A stretch of DNA of 64,000 nt from Podarcis raffonei (lineage: Eukaryota; Chordata; Lepidosauria; Squamata; Lacertidae), in NCBI RefSeq assembly GCF_027172205.1, contig NC_070614.1:44383001-44447000 (forward strand). The letters run 5' to 3'. Positions 1 through 11,690 of this stretch are shown here, in pieces. The translations under genes were made by a program, and so were the position numbers. Below the pieces are notes generated by a model. The model was not told the origin of the DNA. It was given only the letters and a program-made list of their open reading frames with translations, and made no database searches. Positions within the stretch are counted from its first letter, which is position 1, and each line of letters starts with the position of its first letter.

Positions 1-2292
1 CATTGTAAGGAAATGGCCTTTAATTTAATGTAGTTGTTTATATATATATTTGACTGCATCAATTCCATGTGTTTTAGATATGATGATAACTATATTCTTT
101 GTTTCATTACCTTCTTGTTGTTTAGACATCCTTCCATCCCTCTTATTTTTCCCCCTTTTCTATTTCCCCTGACTGCCCAGACTCTTCCAGAGTGGCTTAA
201 TGTTTTGTGCTGCATATAGATTTTCAGTGTAATCCTTCTAGATGAAACTTTGCAACAGTGACACCAACTTGGCCTGCTGTGTTGAGACCTGCCAGCTCCT
301 AACACCAGAGAGCTTAGCTTTCAGGCAAAACTACCTCTTTAGAAATGGGCTTCGGACTGCCTAATTCTTTGTTGCTGATTTTCTGTAGGATTTGTTTTGA
401 ATTGCTGTGGGAATGAATATCCTTGCCTCACTTAGCTATTGTGCATTTGCTCAATTTTCATTAGTCTGCTTATCCCTCTTAGTGGAATGATGGTGACTTA
501 TGTACCTTGAGTTATTTATAATCAACGGGTGATATCAAATTTGAAAAGGAAACCACAGCAGCAAGACATTAAATAGAAACTGTTCTTCTTTTACATGACT
601 TCAGTTTTAAATGTATTTCCAACAATAAAAAGCACAACACTGTGAAGAAATGAACACATTGTCTGAATTGCATTCTATATTTTTCTGATACCTCCAACAG
701 CATGTGGTAACTGGTAAAGGGATATATTTATATAACAGAAAGAGACTCGTTAATGCATCCTAATAGGCATTTGACTTTTAGACAATTTCTGTTATGAAAT
801 AGTCTGCTAAGGGACTAGGGCACCAAACCATTAGACAAACAATTGTTATCTTTCTAATTTGTTGCAGTGGTTTTACAGACTTCAGTGGATGTTTGCAATT
901 GGAACTTTATAGTAATAAACAACACAATAAATAGAAATTCTGAAGACTAAGAAAGTGAAATTTAGGGAAATGCCTTTGCCAATCTATGGAGATGTCTACA
1001 GAATCTATGTGTTTGGAGAAATGAAGATTATAATTCAATTTCAAGACAAATACAAATACTCCTTTAGTTATGATGTGCAAATCTAAAGGAATACAGGAAA
1101 AGGTAGCCACAATACATTTTACTTTCTTACCACTATAACTTAGTTATGCAGGCTGTGTTTTCCCTTCATGTCAGGAAGCTGAATCTTCAAGGTGTAGAGT
1201 GGACAAATAATGTGTTAAAATGACTTTGTGCACTGTTTAATACTCATATGAAATAGCAAGTGACTTTCTTTGCAGTGTTATGACCAAGTTCTACCAGCAC
1301 ATCCTGGCCTTGGTCTTTGCTGTTGACAAGATCAACGACAATCCCAAGATCTTGCCCAATGTTACTCTTGGGTTCCACATCTATGACAGCTGCTCTAACT
1401 CAAGAATGACCTACCGAACCACCCTGGGCCTGCTTTTTAAATCACATCAGTTTGTCCCCAATTACAAATGTGGCATCCATCAAAATGTAATAGGAGTCAT
1501 TGGGGGGCTTGCCTCTGTTACCTCCTCACACATGGCAGATATCTTAGGTCTTTTCAAGATTCCACAGGTAAGATCTGAAAGGGAGACTTCCCTTAATCTG
1601 CTGCATAATTTTCCCCGTTCGTTCCAGTAGCAATTTGAGTACTAGTTGATGGAGAAATATAGAAGCGTCTGAAATATGTGGAACTGCATTGTGTTATAAT
1701 ATGGGTATCCAAAAAGTATGAGCAACCTGAATCAGAACTATGTTTTCTGATTTACAGTTTGATATAGATTACTGGCTACAGTAGGTTGAAGTTGACAGTG
1801 GTTTGATGTTAGTATATGTACTTTATTTAGTTCTAGATTACACCCCTCCCCCAAAAAGTTGATTATATCTAATGTACTGGCAATTTGCTTTTTATATTTA
1901 CAAATCATTCAGAGATTATCACAGAATATGCAACAGGGCAGTAATTATTTCCATATTTTAAAGGATGCAAGGTCCATCCCAGTTAATTATAAATTTATTA
2001 TCTTATTATCATTCTACCCGGACACTGAGGTCCAGCACCAAGGGCCTTCTGGCGGTTCCCTCACTGCGAGAAGCTAAGTTACAGAGAACCAGGCAGAGGG
2101 CCTTCTCGGTAGTGGCGCCTTCCCTGTGGAACACCCCCCCACCAGATGTCAAAGAGAACAAAAACTACCAGGCTTTTAGAAGACATCTGAAGGCAGCCCT
2201 GTTTAGGGAAGCTTTTAATGTTTGATGTATTTTAATATTCTTTTGGAAGCCGCCCAGAGTGGCTGGGGAAGCCCAGCCAGATGGGCGGGGTA

Positions 2293-2367
<75 letters not shown>

Positions 2368-5300
2368 TCTTATGATCAATTGACAGGAAAATGTATGCAG
2401 TTTGAGCCCAGAATTGCACAATTTAATATGCTACAAAATTAACAGGAGAGTTTTAGATCTTGCTGGCATCTTCTCAATACAGCATAGTTTCAACACACCA
2501 AGCTGAAAAAGATTCACAGGGACACAGTCTGCAATTAGCTGCAGGATTTATTTATCTGAAAGATGCTTTCAACCCCACATTCCCCGAAAATTGCTGTGGG
2601 AGAAGGGTTTGTTTGTTTAAATCACAATAAATAAGATGCTTTTCGATTGCATCTTTGAGTGGTAAATTTGATCCAACTGGTGCACTCACCAGTGTAGTCT
2701 TGCTTGTGTTGCTTCTGACTCTATTCAATCTATCTGTAAATTATTCAAGTTCTTTTCTGGGGGGAAATTAATCATTTCAACATGCCATTATACAGATACA
2801 TCCTAAAATATTCTACCGTAATCCAGAAATACAATACATACAAACTAACAACATAAGTTCTTTTCCCAGACTACTATATGTAGAGAAGATGATAAACAGT
2901 TTAAGTTAACCATAAAGATTTATAATGGGTGGTGAGGAATTGCTTTCTCTATTCAGTGGAATTGGTTCACTCCCAGGCCCCAAACTAGCTTTTGTGCAAA
3001 TGCCATTTATCATTGTATACCTAGTATATGCTTAGTGAGTAATAGTTTCGCAGCTCTCTGAAGTTTCAGTTGCACAAAAAGTGCTCATTCAGTGCCTATT
3101 TCCTAAGCAAAGAAGAATCTCGGCCTTTCTATGGGGTAGCCATACACATATAGAATATTAAGAAAGACATTAAAACAATTCAGTCTCTCTAGAGCAATGC
3201 CAGTTAACCCTAGGTATGTGGCTATGGGGTTATTATGCCCAATAAATGGACTGAAGCTAAACAGATACAATATTAGCTAGGTATAAAATATTCTCCAGCG
3301 ACCACAGGACTATAGTTACTGCATTAGGAAATGTGAGGATTCATGCAGAAATACAAGGCTGAAGGCTGTACAATATAAAATGAAGCACTTCAGCATTTCT
3401 TCGCTGTACTTGCTATGTTTAGGTGACAAGATTTCAAAGAATATATGACAAACATGAAGGGTGGTGAATCTGCTGGATCTGAGCCAGCAAACTATTTTTA
3501 AACACCTGAGTGCTGGTTATCAGTATGTTGTTTACTGTTTCCAGTCCTGTTTACTGACCATAGCAAGCCCTGCCATAGATTGTCAATGTGTAATGCCATT
3601 ATTGCCAATATATTGCTCTCTACTCAGAGCCAGAGAATCCTAGATGCCCAGAAGTTCTATATTTTCTTCATGCTGGCTCATAAAAATGTCCATTCAGCTG
3701 CCATATTAAAGGGGAGATGCAATTAACTATCCAGTTTGGATACATTGCTTTATTTTATTCTGGCTTTTTAAAAAAAGACAAACCAAGAAACATGAATTCA
3801 TTTTCTTCTTTCTGGCTTTCCAAGTAGGGGAAACAGTATATTACTGTTACTGAAAAGGTACAAAGTGTTTTGGTTTCCCCCACTGCAGTTAAAGTGAGAA
3901 AAACAAGAAGCACATAGGATTGGAAAATCTTTTATGTGTATGAATCACCTGAATAGATATACTTTCATATTTTTATACCTGGTTACAGTTTTAGGCTATA
4001 TTTCTGATTTTGCTTACACCTATCTGCTTGGCAATAACTTGTGCTTTATTTATTTTTTAAATGTTTTTGCATACTATATATTGTGGTCTTTGATCACAAA
4101 TTGCTTAGAGATTAAATGAAAAAACAAGGTTTAAAGCAAGAAATGAAAATAATTAAATAAAGGAGACTAGAATGAGTGAAGAGGCAATATGTTTCCCCTG
4201 TTTCCAGTTTCAGTTGTCTGGACATTCCCCTCTTCTTGCAGTTTTCATACGGCTCATTTCCACCACCAATGAATGATCCAATCAATGGTCCCTCCTTTTA
4301 TCACATGGTTCCCAACGAAGGCCTTCAGTACCAGGGAATTGTGCAGTTACTTCTCCATTTCAACTGGAAATGGGTTGGGCTCATTACCGAAAATGGTGAA
4401 GGTGGAGAACAATTTTTGCAAATGATGGATCCAATACTCTCCAGGAATGGAATCTGTTCAGCATTCACAAAAATACTTCCAGAACATATGCATTTCTGGA
4501 ATGCAGATGAAATTATCAAGGTCACAAAGGAGGTTTTGCCAATTATCAGTGCAGGCAATATCAACGCTGTTGTTATCTATGGAGAAACCTCATTAATTAT
4601 AACGTTGGCTAACATTATAGGAATAACCAAAGTAATGAAAGGACTATTTCTTCAAAATAAAAAGGTGTTCTCTGCAACAAAAGTGTGGATTACCACAGCA
4701 CAGATTGACTTCACATTACATAACTTTCAAAAGTTAATTGAAATTGATATTCAAATTTTTGAAGGTTCTATCTCCTTCTCAATTCATTACAGGGAATTAC
4801 AAGAGTTCCAAGAATTTGTAAGGAATATTTACCCTTCTTGGTCAGAGGAAGATGGTTTTATGAACAATTTTTGGACACAAGCATTTGGTTGTTCATTTTC
4901 AAACTCCACATTCATCTCTAACCCATGTACTGGAGAGGAGAGGCTGGACAGCCTCCCTGCGCCTCTGTTTGAAATGAGCATGACCGGCCACAGCTACAAT
5001 GTCCATAACGCTGTGTATGTTGTGGCACATGCCTTCCATAGCTTGATGTCAGTTAGATCCAAATACAGAGCAATGGAGGGCATGCAAACATGGTCTCCTT
5101 TGAATATCGAACCCTGGCAGGTAATGTTTCCTCACTGGCCAAACCCAATTGCGAGTCAAGGCCCCATCCCCTGCTTTATGATGAAATGAGACACATGGAC
5201 ACAAGTATTTTAGGTTAATGGGCTAAAAAAGACACAACTTTATTAGTTACAGAATGTGAGTGGTATTGGCTTAGGCATTGGATTCGAACCAAATACACTT

Positions 5301-8300
5301 GACTCCTGCCTGCCCTGCAGGAAGTCACATGAGGGTTAACAACCTGTAGGGGGAGCTTGTTGATGCAAATCAACTGGAAGCTCTCCCCTAGAGTTACCAG
5401 AGGGTACTGCCATGGCCCTAGCCACCACCTGGGCATCGGACAGGAACCAAGAACACCAGATTCCTTTAAAGAAATACCCTTCAAGGGGTGGGGTAGATGA
5501 TGGCCACAACCTCCCCTCCAACACACAATGCATTTTCCAATGCCTAACCACCAAACCTTATAAAGTTGTGATGATTTGCTATGAGGCAGGTGAAAAACCA
5601 AGTGACTGGTGCCAATCTGCCGAGAGAAAAAATTTCTACCAGGTGCCTTCAACAGGCAACCAACAGAGGTCTATAGCAAGGTCAGGTGTTGAATGCCTGA
5701 CATTAGAAGGAGGGAGGGCAGGAGATCTGTGCTTGCAGGAACCAAACAGGCTGAGCCCAGGGCCCAGGGCTGCTTAAATGAGGCAAAACCATGACTCCCA
5801 GCTAGTCGGATTGGCTGGCTGAGGGCATGATCTGGGCCCGGGACTTCGAGTGATGTAGGGGGCCCAACCGTGCCCCCCTGTGAAGCGCGGCAAGCGAGTC
5901 CCACTCGCAACCTCTCCCCTCGCAGAAGAGGAGTGGCCTTGTCAATATCTGACTATAAGAGAGTGGTGTGCCATGCAGTAGCCAAATGCCAAGGACCTAT
6001 TTCTCATCCATGAATTCTCATTTAACGTGCTCTTTGCATTGACACCAAGCATCAATGTTGTTGTGTTAAGTCTGGCTAATATTTGTTCAAGCTTTCCATA
6101 GAAAACAAAACAATAATGTCTGCATGCATGGTACGCTTTTTTTAATGATTTGCTACATAACTAGTAACTAAAATGGCATGTTTTCTTTTTTTATATATAA
6201 TAATATTTATTAAAGTTTTAAAAAGTTTTTTAAAAATACAACAAAGATGAAAAAGAAAAAACAACAGCAAAAATATCAAAAAAACCCAAAAGAATCAAAC
6301 AACAAAAAGGTACACAAAAATGCAATAAACCTTATTAACCTAACTTCATTTGCTTGTTTCTTTTGACCTCCTCCCGCCTCCCTTTTTTGTATTCTGCTTC
6401 AATTAATTATTTCAGCAAATCCTTTCCATCTTTCCCCAATTTTTAACCATTAATTTATCTTAACATAGTATACTTTTACTTTCCCTCATTTCCTTCAACA
6501 ATCTATTTGACTTAAGTCCTTTATGATATTTATACAAAAGTCACATAGTTTCTTTCCAGACTCCTTCTAAATTTCCTCAATTTTGCTATGTTTTTGTAAA
6601 TAATCTTTAAATTTCTTCCAATCTTCTTCCAAAGTGGCATGTTTTTTATTAGTAATGGTAAAAGTCTTGAATTCATAAATACTTTGTTTCCTAAACAAAA
6701 ATAATCTAAATTTGTGAAAGAAAACTAATAGTGATTATATATCATCACCTGAACACTTTGGTTATGTCTACCTCTCCACCTAGCTGCACTCAGTTCTTCA
6801 GAGGATCTCCTTCAACAACAGTGCAGGAGATGAAATTACATTTAATGAACATGGAGAATTAGTAGGTGGATTTGATATTACAAACCTGGTCACTTTCCCA
6901 AATAACTCCTATGTCAGAATCAATGTGGGAAGAGTGGAACCTCAGTTTTCTCCTAACAAAAAGTTCACCTTTAATGAAGAGAGAATCAAATGGCACAGAG
7001 GATTGACTCAGGTAGGTTCCGGCAAATATGTCAAAATCAACGAGGGAAAGCTGGAACCTAGCACAAGGATGACAATTTATGAAGAAAGAATCAAGTGGTA
7101 CAGAGGGTTGACTCAGGGCGGGGGTTAGAAATCACTACACTGTCGCTCCAAGGAAAAGAAATGGCCATCTGCTGGTTCAGGAGAGCAGGTACATTTCTCT
7201 GCACTTTTATTTTTTCTGACCACAGCTCGGGTGCTGAGCATCTTCATTAAGCACCAGGACACTGCCATAGTCAAAGCCAACAACAGAAACCTCATCTCAC
7301 CTCAATATATTGTCTAGCATCTTGGACAAAACTATAGCCGTGGTTTTGGCATTCATGGCTACCAAACCAAGCTCTTTCTTCCACTGTGTGTGCCACCTGT
7401 GAATGCATAGATCTTACATTCCATTTCACTGGCCTCCTGGTATCATGTAACAGTAGGTAGATTTTGCAGTAATCTTTGAAATAGTAAACTATTCCTTCTT
7501 CTTTCGATAGGTGCCACCGCTTTCCTTATGTAATGACATCTGCCACCCTGGTTCTGGGAAGAAAAAGAAGGAGGGGAAGAAATTTTGCTGCTATGATTGT
7601 GTTCGATGTCCAGAAGGAATGATCTCAACTGAGGCGGGTAGGATATGTGTATAGTACATATACCAGTTATTTAAAAGATTTACTTAACCACCCTTGCTTT
7701 TACAAGAGAAGTTCTAGACTGGGAGGGAATAGAAGTAGAGGCATCGTCCTTAAGAAGGATGTTGATTGGGGAGATAGAGAAGAATGTCAACAAATTAACG
7801 AGTGTTTTTCCCGTCTTGTGATCTTTGGCTGAAGGTTGGTATAAAATTAATTAATTAATTACAATAGAGGTGGAAGGGGTTCAGAAAACATACCAAATGA
7901 AAATTAATATAGATATACATTGCTTGGCAGTGATTTTAAGGCTCTTCACCATAAAATTTTAAAGCTTTCCTTTCTTTAAAAATGGTGGTTAGCTCATTTT
8001 GTGATAAGACTGTTCCTAACCCTGAAAACAATCTTGATTGTTCGTAGTTTATCATAATTAATTTACATTATCAGGTGAAGAAACTTGTGTCAGTTGCCAA
8101 GAGGATCATTACCCAAACAGAGGGCAGAATCAATGCATCCCTAAGATTCCAAACTTCCTTGCTTTTGATGAAACTTTAGCCATTATTTCAACTATCTCTG
8201 CACTTTTGTTGTCTCTGGTCACAGTTCTGGTGCTGGTTATCTTCATTAAGCACCGGGATACTGCCATAGTCAAAGCCAACAACAGAAGCCTCACCTATAT

Positions 8301-8976
8301 TCTCCTCACTTCCCTCCTCCTGTGTTTCCTCTGCTCCTTGATGTTCCTTGGAAAGCCTATTGAGGCAACCTGCCTTCTCCGACAAACTGCTTTTGGTATC
8401 ATCTTCTCTGTGGCCCTGTCTAGCATCTTGGCCAAAACCATCTCTGTAGTTTTGGCATTCATGGCTACTAAACCAGGATCCAGGATGAGGAACTGGGTCG
8501 GTAAAAGACTGGCTTATTCCACTGTCCTCTCTTGCTCTGTTGTTCAAGTAGTGATCTGTGCTCTGTGGCTGTCAACCTCTCCCCCATTTCCAGATTTGGA
8601 TATGCACTCATCAGCTGAAGAAATCATATTGTTATGTAATGAAGGGTCCGTCCTCCTGTTCTATTGTGTTTTGGGCTACATGGGCTTCCTGGCCATTGTC
8701 AGCTTCATTGTGGCCTTCCTAGCCCGGAAATTACCTGACACTTTTAATGAAGCCAAGTTCATCAGCTTCAGCATGCTGGTGTTTTGCAGTGTTTGGCTCT
8801 CCTTTGTTCCTACTTACCTGAGTACACGAGGAAAGTACATGGTGGCTGTGGAGATTTTCTCCATCTTGGCGTCCAGCGCTGGATTATTGGGTTGCATCTT
8901 TCCCCCAAAATGCTATATAATTCTAGTAAGACCTGAATTGAACAATAGAGAGCAGCTAATAAAAAGAAGATTATAA
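1..8976 (+). CDS. V2R gene A: vomeronasal type-2 receptor, 5' end off the window
   Basis: Family C GPCR of vomeronasal sensory neurons. Exons seen: last 4 bp of exon 1 (1-4, donor GTAAGG), exon 2 1276-1567, exon 3 4242-5120, exon 4 6784-7011, exon 5 7511-7637, exon 6 8075-8976 with stop TAA. All borders are AG/GT, frame is kept and no stop interrupts. Exons 2-3 encode the Venus-flytrap ligand-binding domain ([12 protein letters not shown], then FSYGSFPPP), exons 4-5 the linker and cysteine-rich domain ([12 protein letters not shown]), exon 6 the seven-helix domain ending [15 protein letters not shown]. Exon 1, with the start codon, should lie about 205 bp to the left, judging from gene B. Intron 2 (1568-4241) holds a LINE 3' end. 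Intron 3 (5121-6783) holds two insertions. Intron 4 holds an exon-4 duplicate and an exon-6 relic. Intron 5 lacks about 380 bp present in B. A possible AATAAA polyadenylation signal lies at 9412. Near-identical paralogue of gene B. Confidence 0.93.
2014..2365 (+). repeat. L2/CR1-type LINE 3' end in intron 2 of gene A
   Basis: The fragment encodes the typical C-terminus of an L2-type reverse transcriptase ORF ([16 protein letters not shown]) and ends in a GCCGCCCAGAGTGGCTGGGG segment followed by TAAA and TAA repeats. It is flanked by near-matching copies of TATCTTATGATCA and is absent from the same site in gene B (around 14800), so it inserted after the A/B duplication. The tail forms a TAA microsatellite at about 2325-2367. 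Confidence 0.8.
5157..5941 (-). mobile_element. Unclassified ~785-bp insertion in intron 3 of gene A
   Basis: Compared with intron 3 of gene C (31234 onward), this segment is extra sequence placed right after exon 3. It starts CAAGGCC and ends GGCCTTG, a short inverted repeat, with weaker pairing for some bases inside. Read on the minus strand it ends with an AATAAA signal just before a T-rich stretch (about 5225-5245). No coding region is recognised. The exact target duplication is not resolved. It could be a non-autonomous DNA transposon or an LTR-type fragment. Gene B carries the same insertion (17615-18362). Confidence 0.5.
6187..6634 (-). repeat. Non-LTR retrotransposon 3' fragment (L1-like) in intron 3 of gene A
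   Basis: The segment begins with a T-rich run and a TTTATTAAAG motif, as expected of the A-tailed 3' end of a LINE inserted on the minus strand. TGGCATGTTTT flanks both ends as a target duplication. Gene C at about 31500 has the unfilled site. Related copies lie at 18867-19310 and 56833-57102. It predates the A/B duplication and is absent from C. Confidence 0.65.
7027..7116 (+). repeat. Partial tandem duplicate of exon 4 in intron 4 of gene A
   Basis: Fifteen bases after the exon 4 donor the last 90 bp of exon 4 recur in diverged form. The copy reads in frame with exon 4 ([20 protein letters not shown] versus [20 protein letters not shown]). The position matching the splice donor reads CAGGGCGG, with no GT, so this copy cannot end an exon in the usual way. 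Gene C lacks it. Confidence 0.8.
7198..7375 (+). pseudogene. Relic of a V2R 7TM exon inside intron 4 of gene A
   Basis: The stretch matches two parts of exon 6 with about 200 bp between them missing: the TM1 to loop 1 part ([15 protein letters not shown] at about 7238-7285) and the end of TM3 ([10 protein letters not shown], ending near 7372). It is inserted between sequences that are adjacent in intron 4 of gene C. It is far from the real exon 6 and has no open frame. Shared with gene B. Confidence 0.85.
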
Positions 8977-9464
8977 ACAGCAGAAGAGATTCTCTTTTCT
9001 TTTATGAAAAAAAGGAAATATTCTTCCCCCCTGGATCCAACATGATTGCTGCAAAGCTAGAGCTGAACAGCAAAATGTAATTAATATAATCAACATATGT
9101 GGCTTCATTTATGTTATTGCTATTCTATATGGGATTTTGAAAGAGGTATCAATGAGGTATTTGAAGGAATGAAACTATTTCAGGGTTGTTGGGTGTGTTT
9201 TTATTTTTTGTTATGTTTTGGCATTGTGAAACATTTTGTTTGGGATTCTTTTCTTCTGAGGGCTGGCTCTTCCAATAGGCAGGCTTGGGGAATTTGCTCA
9301 GCTGGAGGGGCATCCTAGGGATCTGTTTCTGCTTCTGTTACTAACCACCTACATAGCTCTTCCAGTGCTTCCCAAGGAAACCACATTATTATCTTTTTTC
9401 TCTATTGACATAATAAACAACCCCAAAGTGCAGCCTTGCATCATACTATATTCAACAGAAATAA

Positions 9465-9467
<3 letters not shown>

Positions 9468-9512
<45 letters not shown>
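9468..9512. repeat. TAA microsatellite downstream of gene A
   Basis: Perfect run of about 14 TAA units in the 3' flank. The matching run in the B unit is 22526-22576 and is slightly longer. Confidence 0.9.
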
Positions 9513-9599
9513 GTGGTTACACGCCAATATAAATCAAGACATCCATATTACCCAAGCTGGCATGGATGGAGTATATTGAGGAAAGGTAAAAAAAATCCC

Positions 9600-10050
9600 A
9601 CTAGATGCTGTAGAAATTTTTATGGGTGACTCCATTCCTCTAGAAACTGTTGCAGATTTTCTTAAGGAAATTTTAGCATGGGCTTCTTCACCAGATTCCA
9701 TGGTAAAACCTTCCTGATCTTGTAGTACATACAAATCACCAGTAAGCTTCCTTACCAAACAGGATATAGACATTAGATTATTCTCTAGCTTATAGACACA
9801 AATAATGCCATTGAAAGGAGTGTTTAAACAGGGAACAAAAACTTTTCCAGCTCCAGTCCCATCATGCCTGGTCCCAACAACCAAAACCACATGTGTTTGT
9901 TTCTTAGACTACTGATCCACAAATAATGCAGGCAGAACCACCAGGTGACTGGAAGAACCACTATCCAGGATCTGGGTCTGTGGAACACGCTCCTTCTCTC
10001 ACCACTGCTGCCACAAAATGAGCCTGCTGTTTTTTTGCTTCTTAGATGGC
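9600..10050 (-). mobile_element. Fossil fragment resembling a Ty1/copia protease region (A unit)
   Basis: On the minus strand this segment carries an aspartic-protease-like LDSGSS motif and a following stretch with the LENNLMSIS pattern typical of the copia gag-pol junction. It is short and broken, and no LTRs were found around it. The same fossil occurs in the B unit at about 22660-23110. It is likely old, since it predates the duplication. Family placement is tentative. Confidence 0.45.
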
Positions 10051-10234
10051 TGCCACTGTTTGCCATCACTGCCCAAGTTAGCATTCCAATTTCTGTGCAA
10101 GTGCTTTGTAGAGGACTGGAAGTTTTAAAGGTTTCAAGGTAGAAAACACCATGCTAAGTGCACTCCTGATGAGGAAATTCATGAGAATAGTTTTGTTTGC
10201 TTCAAATTGTCATGCATTGTTTGTTTGCTTTCAG

Positions 10235-11134
10235 ACATGGAAACGTGTCAGTTGCCCAGCATATCAGTACCCAAACAAAGGCCAGGATCTATGTATTCCC
10301 AAGACTCCAAAATTCCTAGCCTTTGATGAAACCTTGGCCCTCATTTCAGCTTCCTCTGCACTTTTATTATCTCTAATCACAATTCTGGTGCTTTGCATCT
10401 TCATTAAGCATCGTGTTACAGCCATAGTCAAAACCAACAACAGAAGCCTCACCTATAGCCGCCTCACAGCCATCCTTTTGTGTTTCCTCTGTCCTTTGTT
10501 GTTCATTGGACAACCTAATAAGGTGACCTGCATTCTCCAACAAACTGCTTTTGGTATTGTCTTCTCTGTGGCCCTCTCCTGCATCTTAGCCAAAACCATA
10601 CTGGTGGTTTTGGCATTCATGGCTACCAATCCAGGAACCAAGAAAGGAAATGGGTAGGCAAAGAACTGGCTTATTCCATTGTCTTTTCCTGCTCCATTGT
10701 TCAAGTAGGGCTCTGTGTCCTCTGGCTGGCAATCTCTCCCTCATTCCCAGATGTGGACATGCACTCAATGACTGAAAAGAAATCATAATTCTTTGTAATG
10801 AAAGGTCAGTTCCGAAGTTCTACTGTGTTTTTGGTTACATGGGCTTCCAGGTCACTGTCAGCTTCACTGTGGCCTTCTTAGCCAGGTGGTTGCCTGACAG
10901 CTTCAATGAAGCCAAGTTGATCACCTTCAGCATGCTGGTCTTCTGCAGTGTTTGGCTCTCCTTTATTCCAACTTACCTGAGCACCAGAGGAAAATACATG
11001 GTTGCTGTGGAGCTCTTCTCTATCTTTGCTTCTGGTGCTGGGTTACTAGGATGCATTTCCCCCGTAATTCCTACACTATCATGTTGAGGCCTGACCTTAA
11101 CAATAGAGAGCAGTTGGCACAAAGAAAGATATAA
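10235..11134 (+). pseudogene. Orphan V2R exon 6 (7TM) pseudogene downstream of gene A
   Basis: A full-length second copy of the 7TM exon, preceded by a normal acceptor (TTTGCTTTCAG). It covers SCPAYQYPN through to [11 protein letters not shown] and a stop. It is broken: the frame set by the acceptor does not match the receptor frame at the start, a frame change near 10645 gives a stop after NPGTKKGNG, and two more frame changes lie near 10780 and 11065. No exons 1-5 precede it. It is more diverged from gene A exon 6 than exon 6 of gene C is, so it probably comes from a different receptor gene whose other exons were lost. Copy in the B unit: 23296-24195. Confidence 0.92.
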
Positions 11135-11397
11135 ATCACAGAAGATTTTTTAGTCCTGTTGGTTCTTAGGCTATGTGGACTTGACGTCAGGTATCACTTT
11201 CCCTGTAGTGTACTCACCAAGAACTTACCAGAAAAATTACTTCCCCTTCCTATCTTCTCCTGCATCCCCATGAGTGCCCCACATTTCTGCTCAAGAGGCT
11301 CTAAGCGCCTTTCCTGAGCAAATTTGGGGAGAGCATAGGAAGTTGCAGAGAGAGGAGAGGAAGAGAATCACAGGAATATTGGAAACGTCTTTCAGGT

Positions 11398-11690
11398 TGA
11401 TGGTGCTGGCTTCTTTCCGCAAACAGCTATCCAGGTCATGTGGCCAGCATGACTAAACTGCTTCTAGTGCACAGGACACCGTGAAGGGGGCCAGAGTGCA
11501 TGGAAATGCCATTTACTTTCCTACTGCAGTGGTACCTATTTATTTACTCAATCTGGTATGCTTTTCAACTGCTAGTTTTGCAGGAGCTCACCCCAATATG
11601 CAGATTTGAACTGCTGGCCTTATGATCGATCAGCAAGCCCAAGAGGCTCAGTGGTTTAGATCACAGCACCACCCATGCCCCTGTGGGATA
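11398..11690 (-). repeat. Sauria SINE, degraded (A unit)
   Basis: Recognised from the GGTCATGTGGCCAGCATGAC core, the GGTACCTATTTATTTACTC segment and a degraded tRNA-like head at the right end (ATTTGAACTGCTGGCC, antisense B box). Inserted in reverse orientation. The B unit has the same insertion at 24459-24751. The family is typical of squamates. Confidence 0.75.

Noticed and set aside
2215-2421. Tyrosine-rich open frames around 2165-2421
   Set aside because: Produced by translating the TAA and TAAA repeats of the LINE tail.
3461-3643. Small open frame of 60 codons in intron 2 of gene A, also at 15914
   Set aside because: Identity between copies follows from the duplication. No signal for coding, and the stretch is ordinary intron sequence in gene C.
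5275-5300. tRNA-like B box (GGTTCGAATCC on the minus strand)
   Set aside because: No A box or cloverleaf around it, and the gene B copy has lost the match. Probably chance within the unclassified insertion.
8188-8547. Antisense open frame of 119 codons opposite exon 6, repeated at 21246, 37593 and 51163
   Set aside because: It is the mirror of the conserved 7TM coding frame. It recurs only where exon 6 recurs and has no independent start context or domain.
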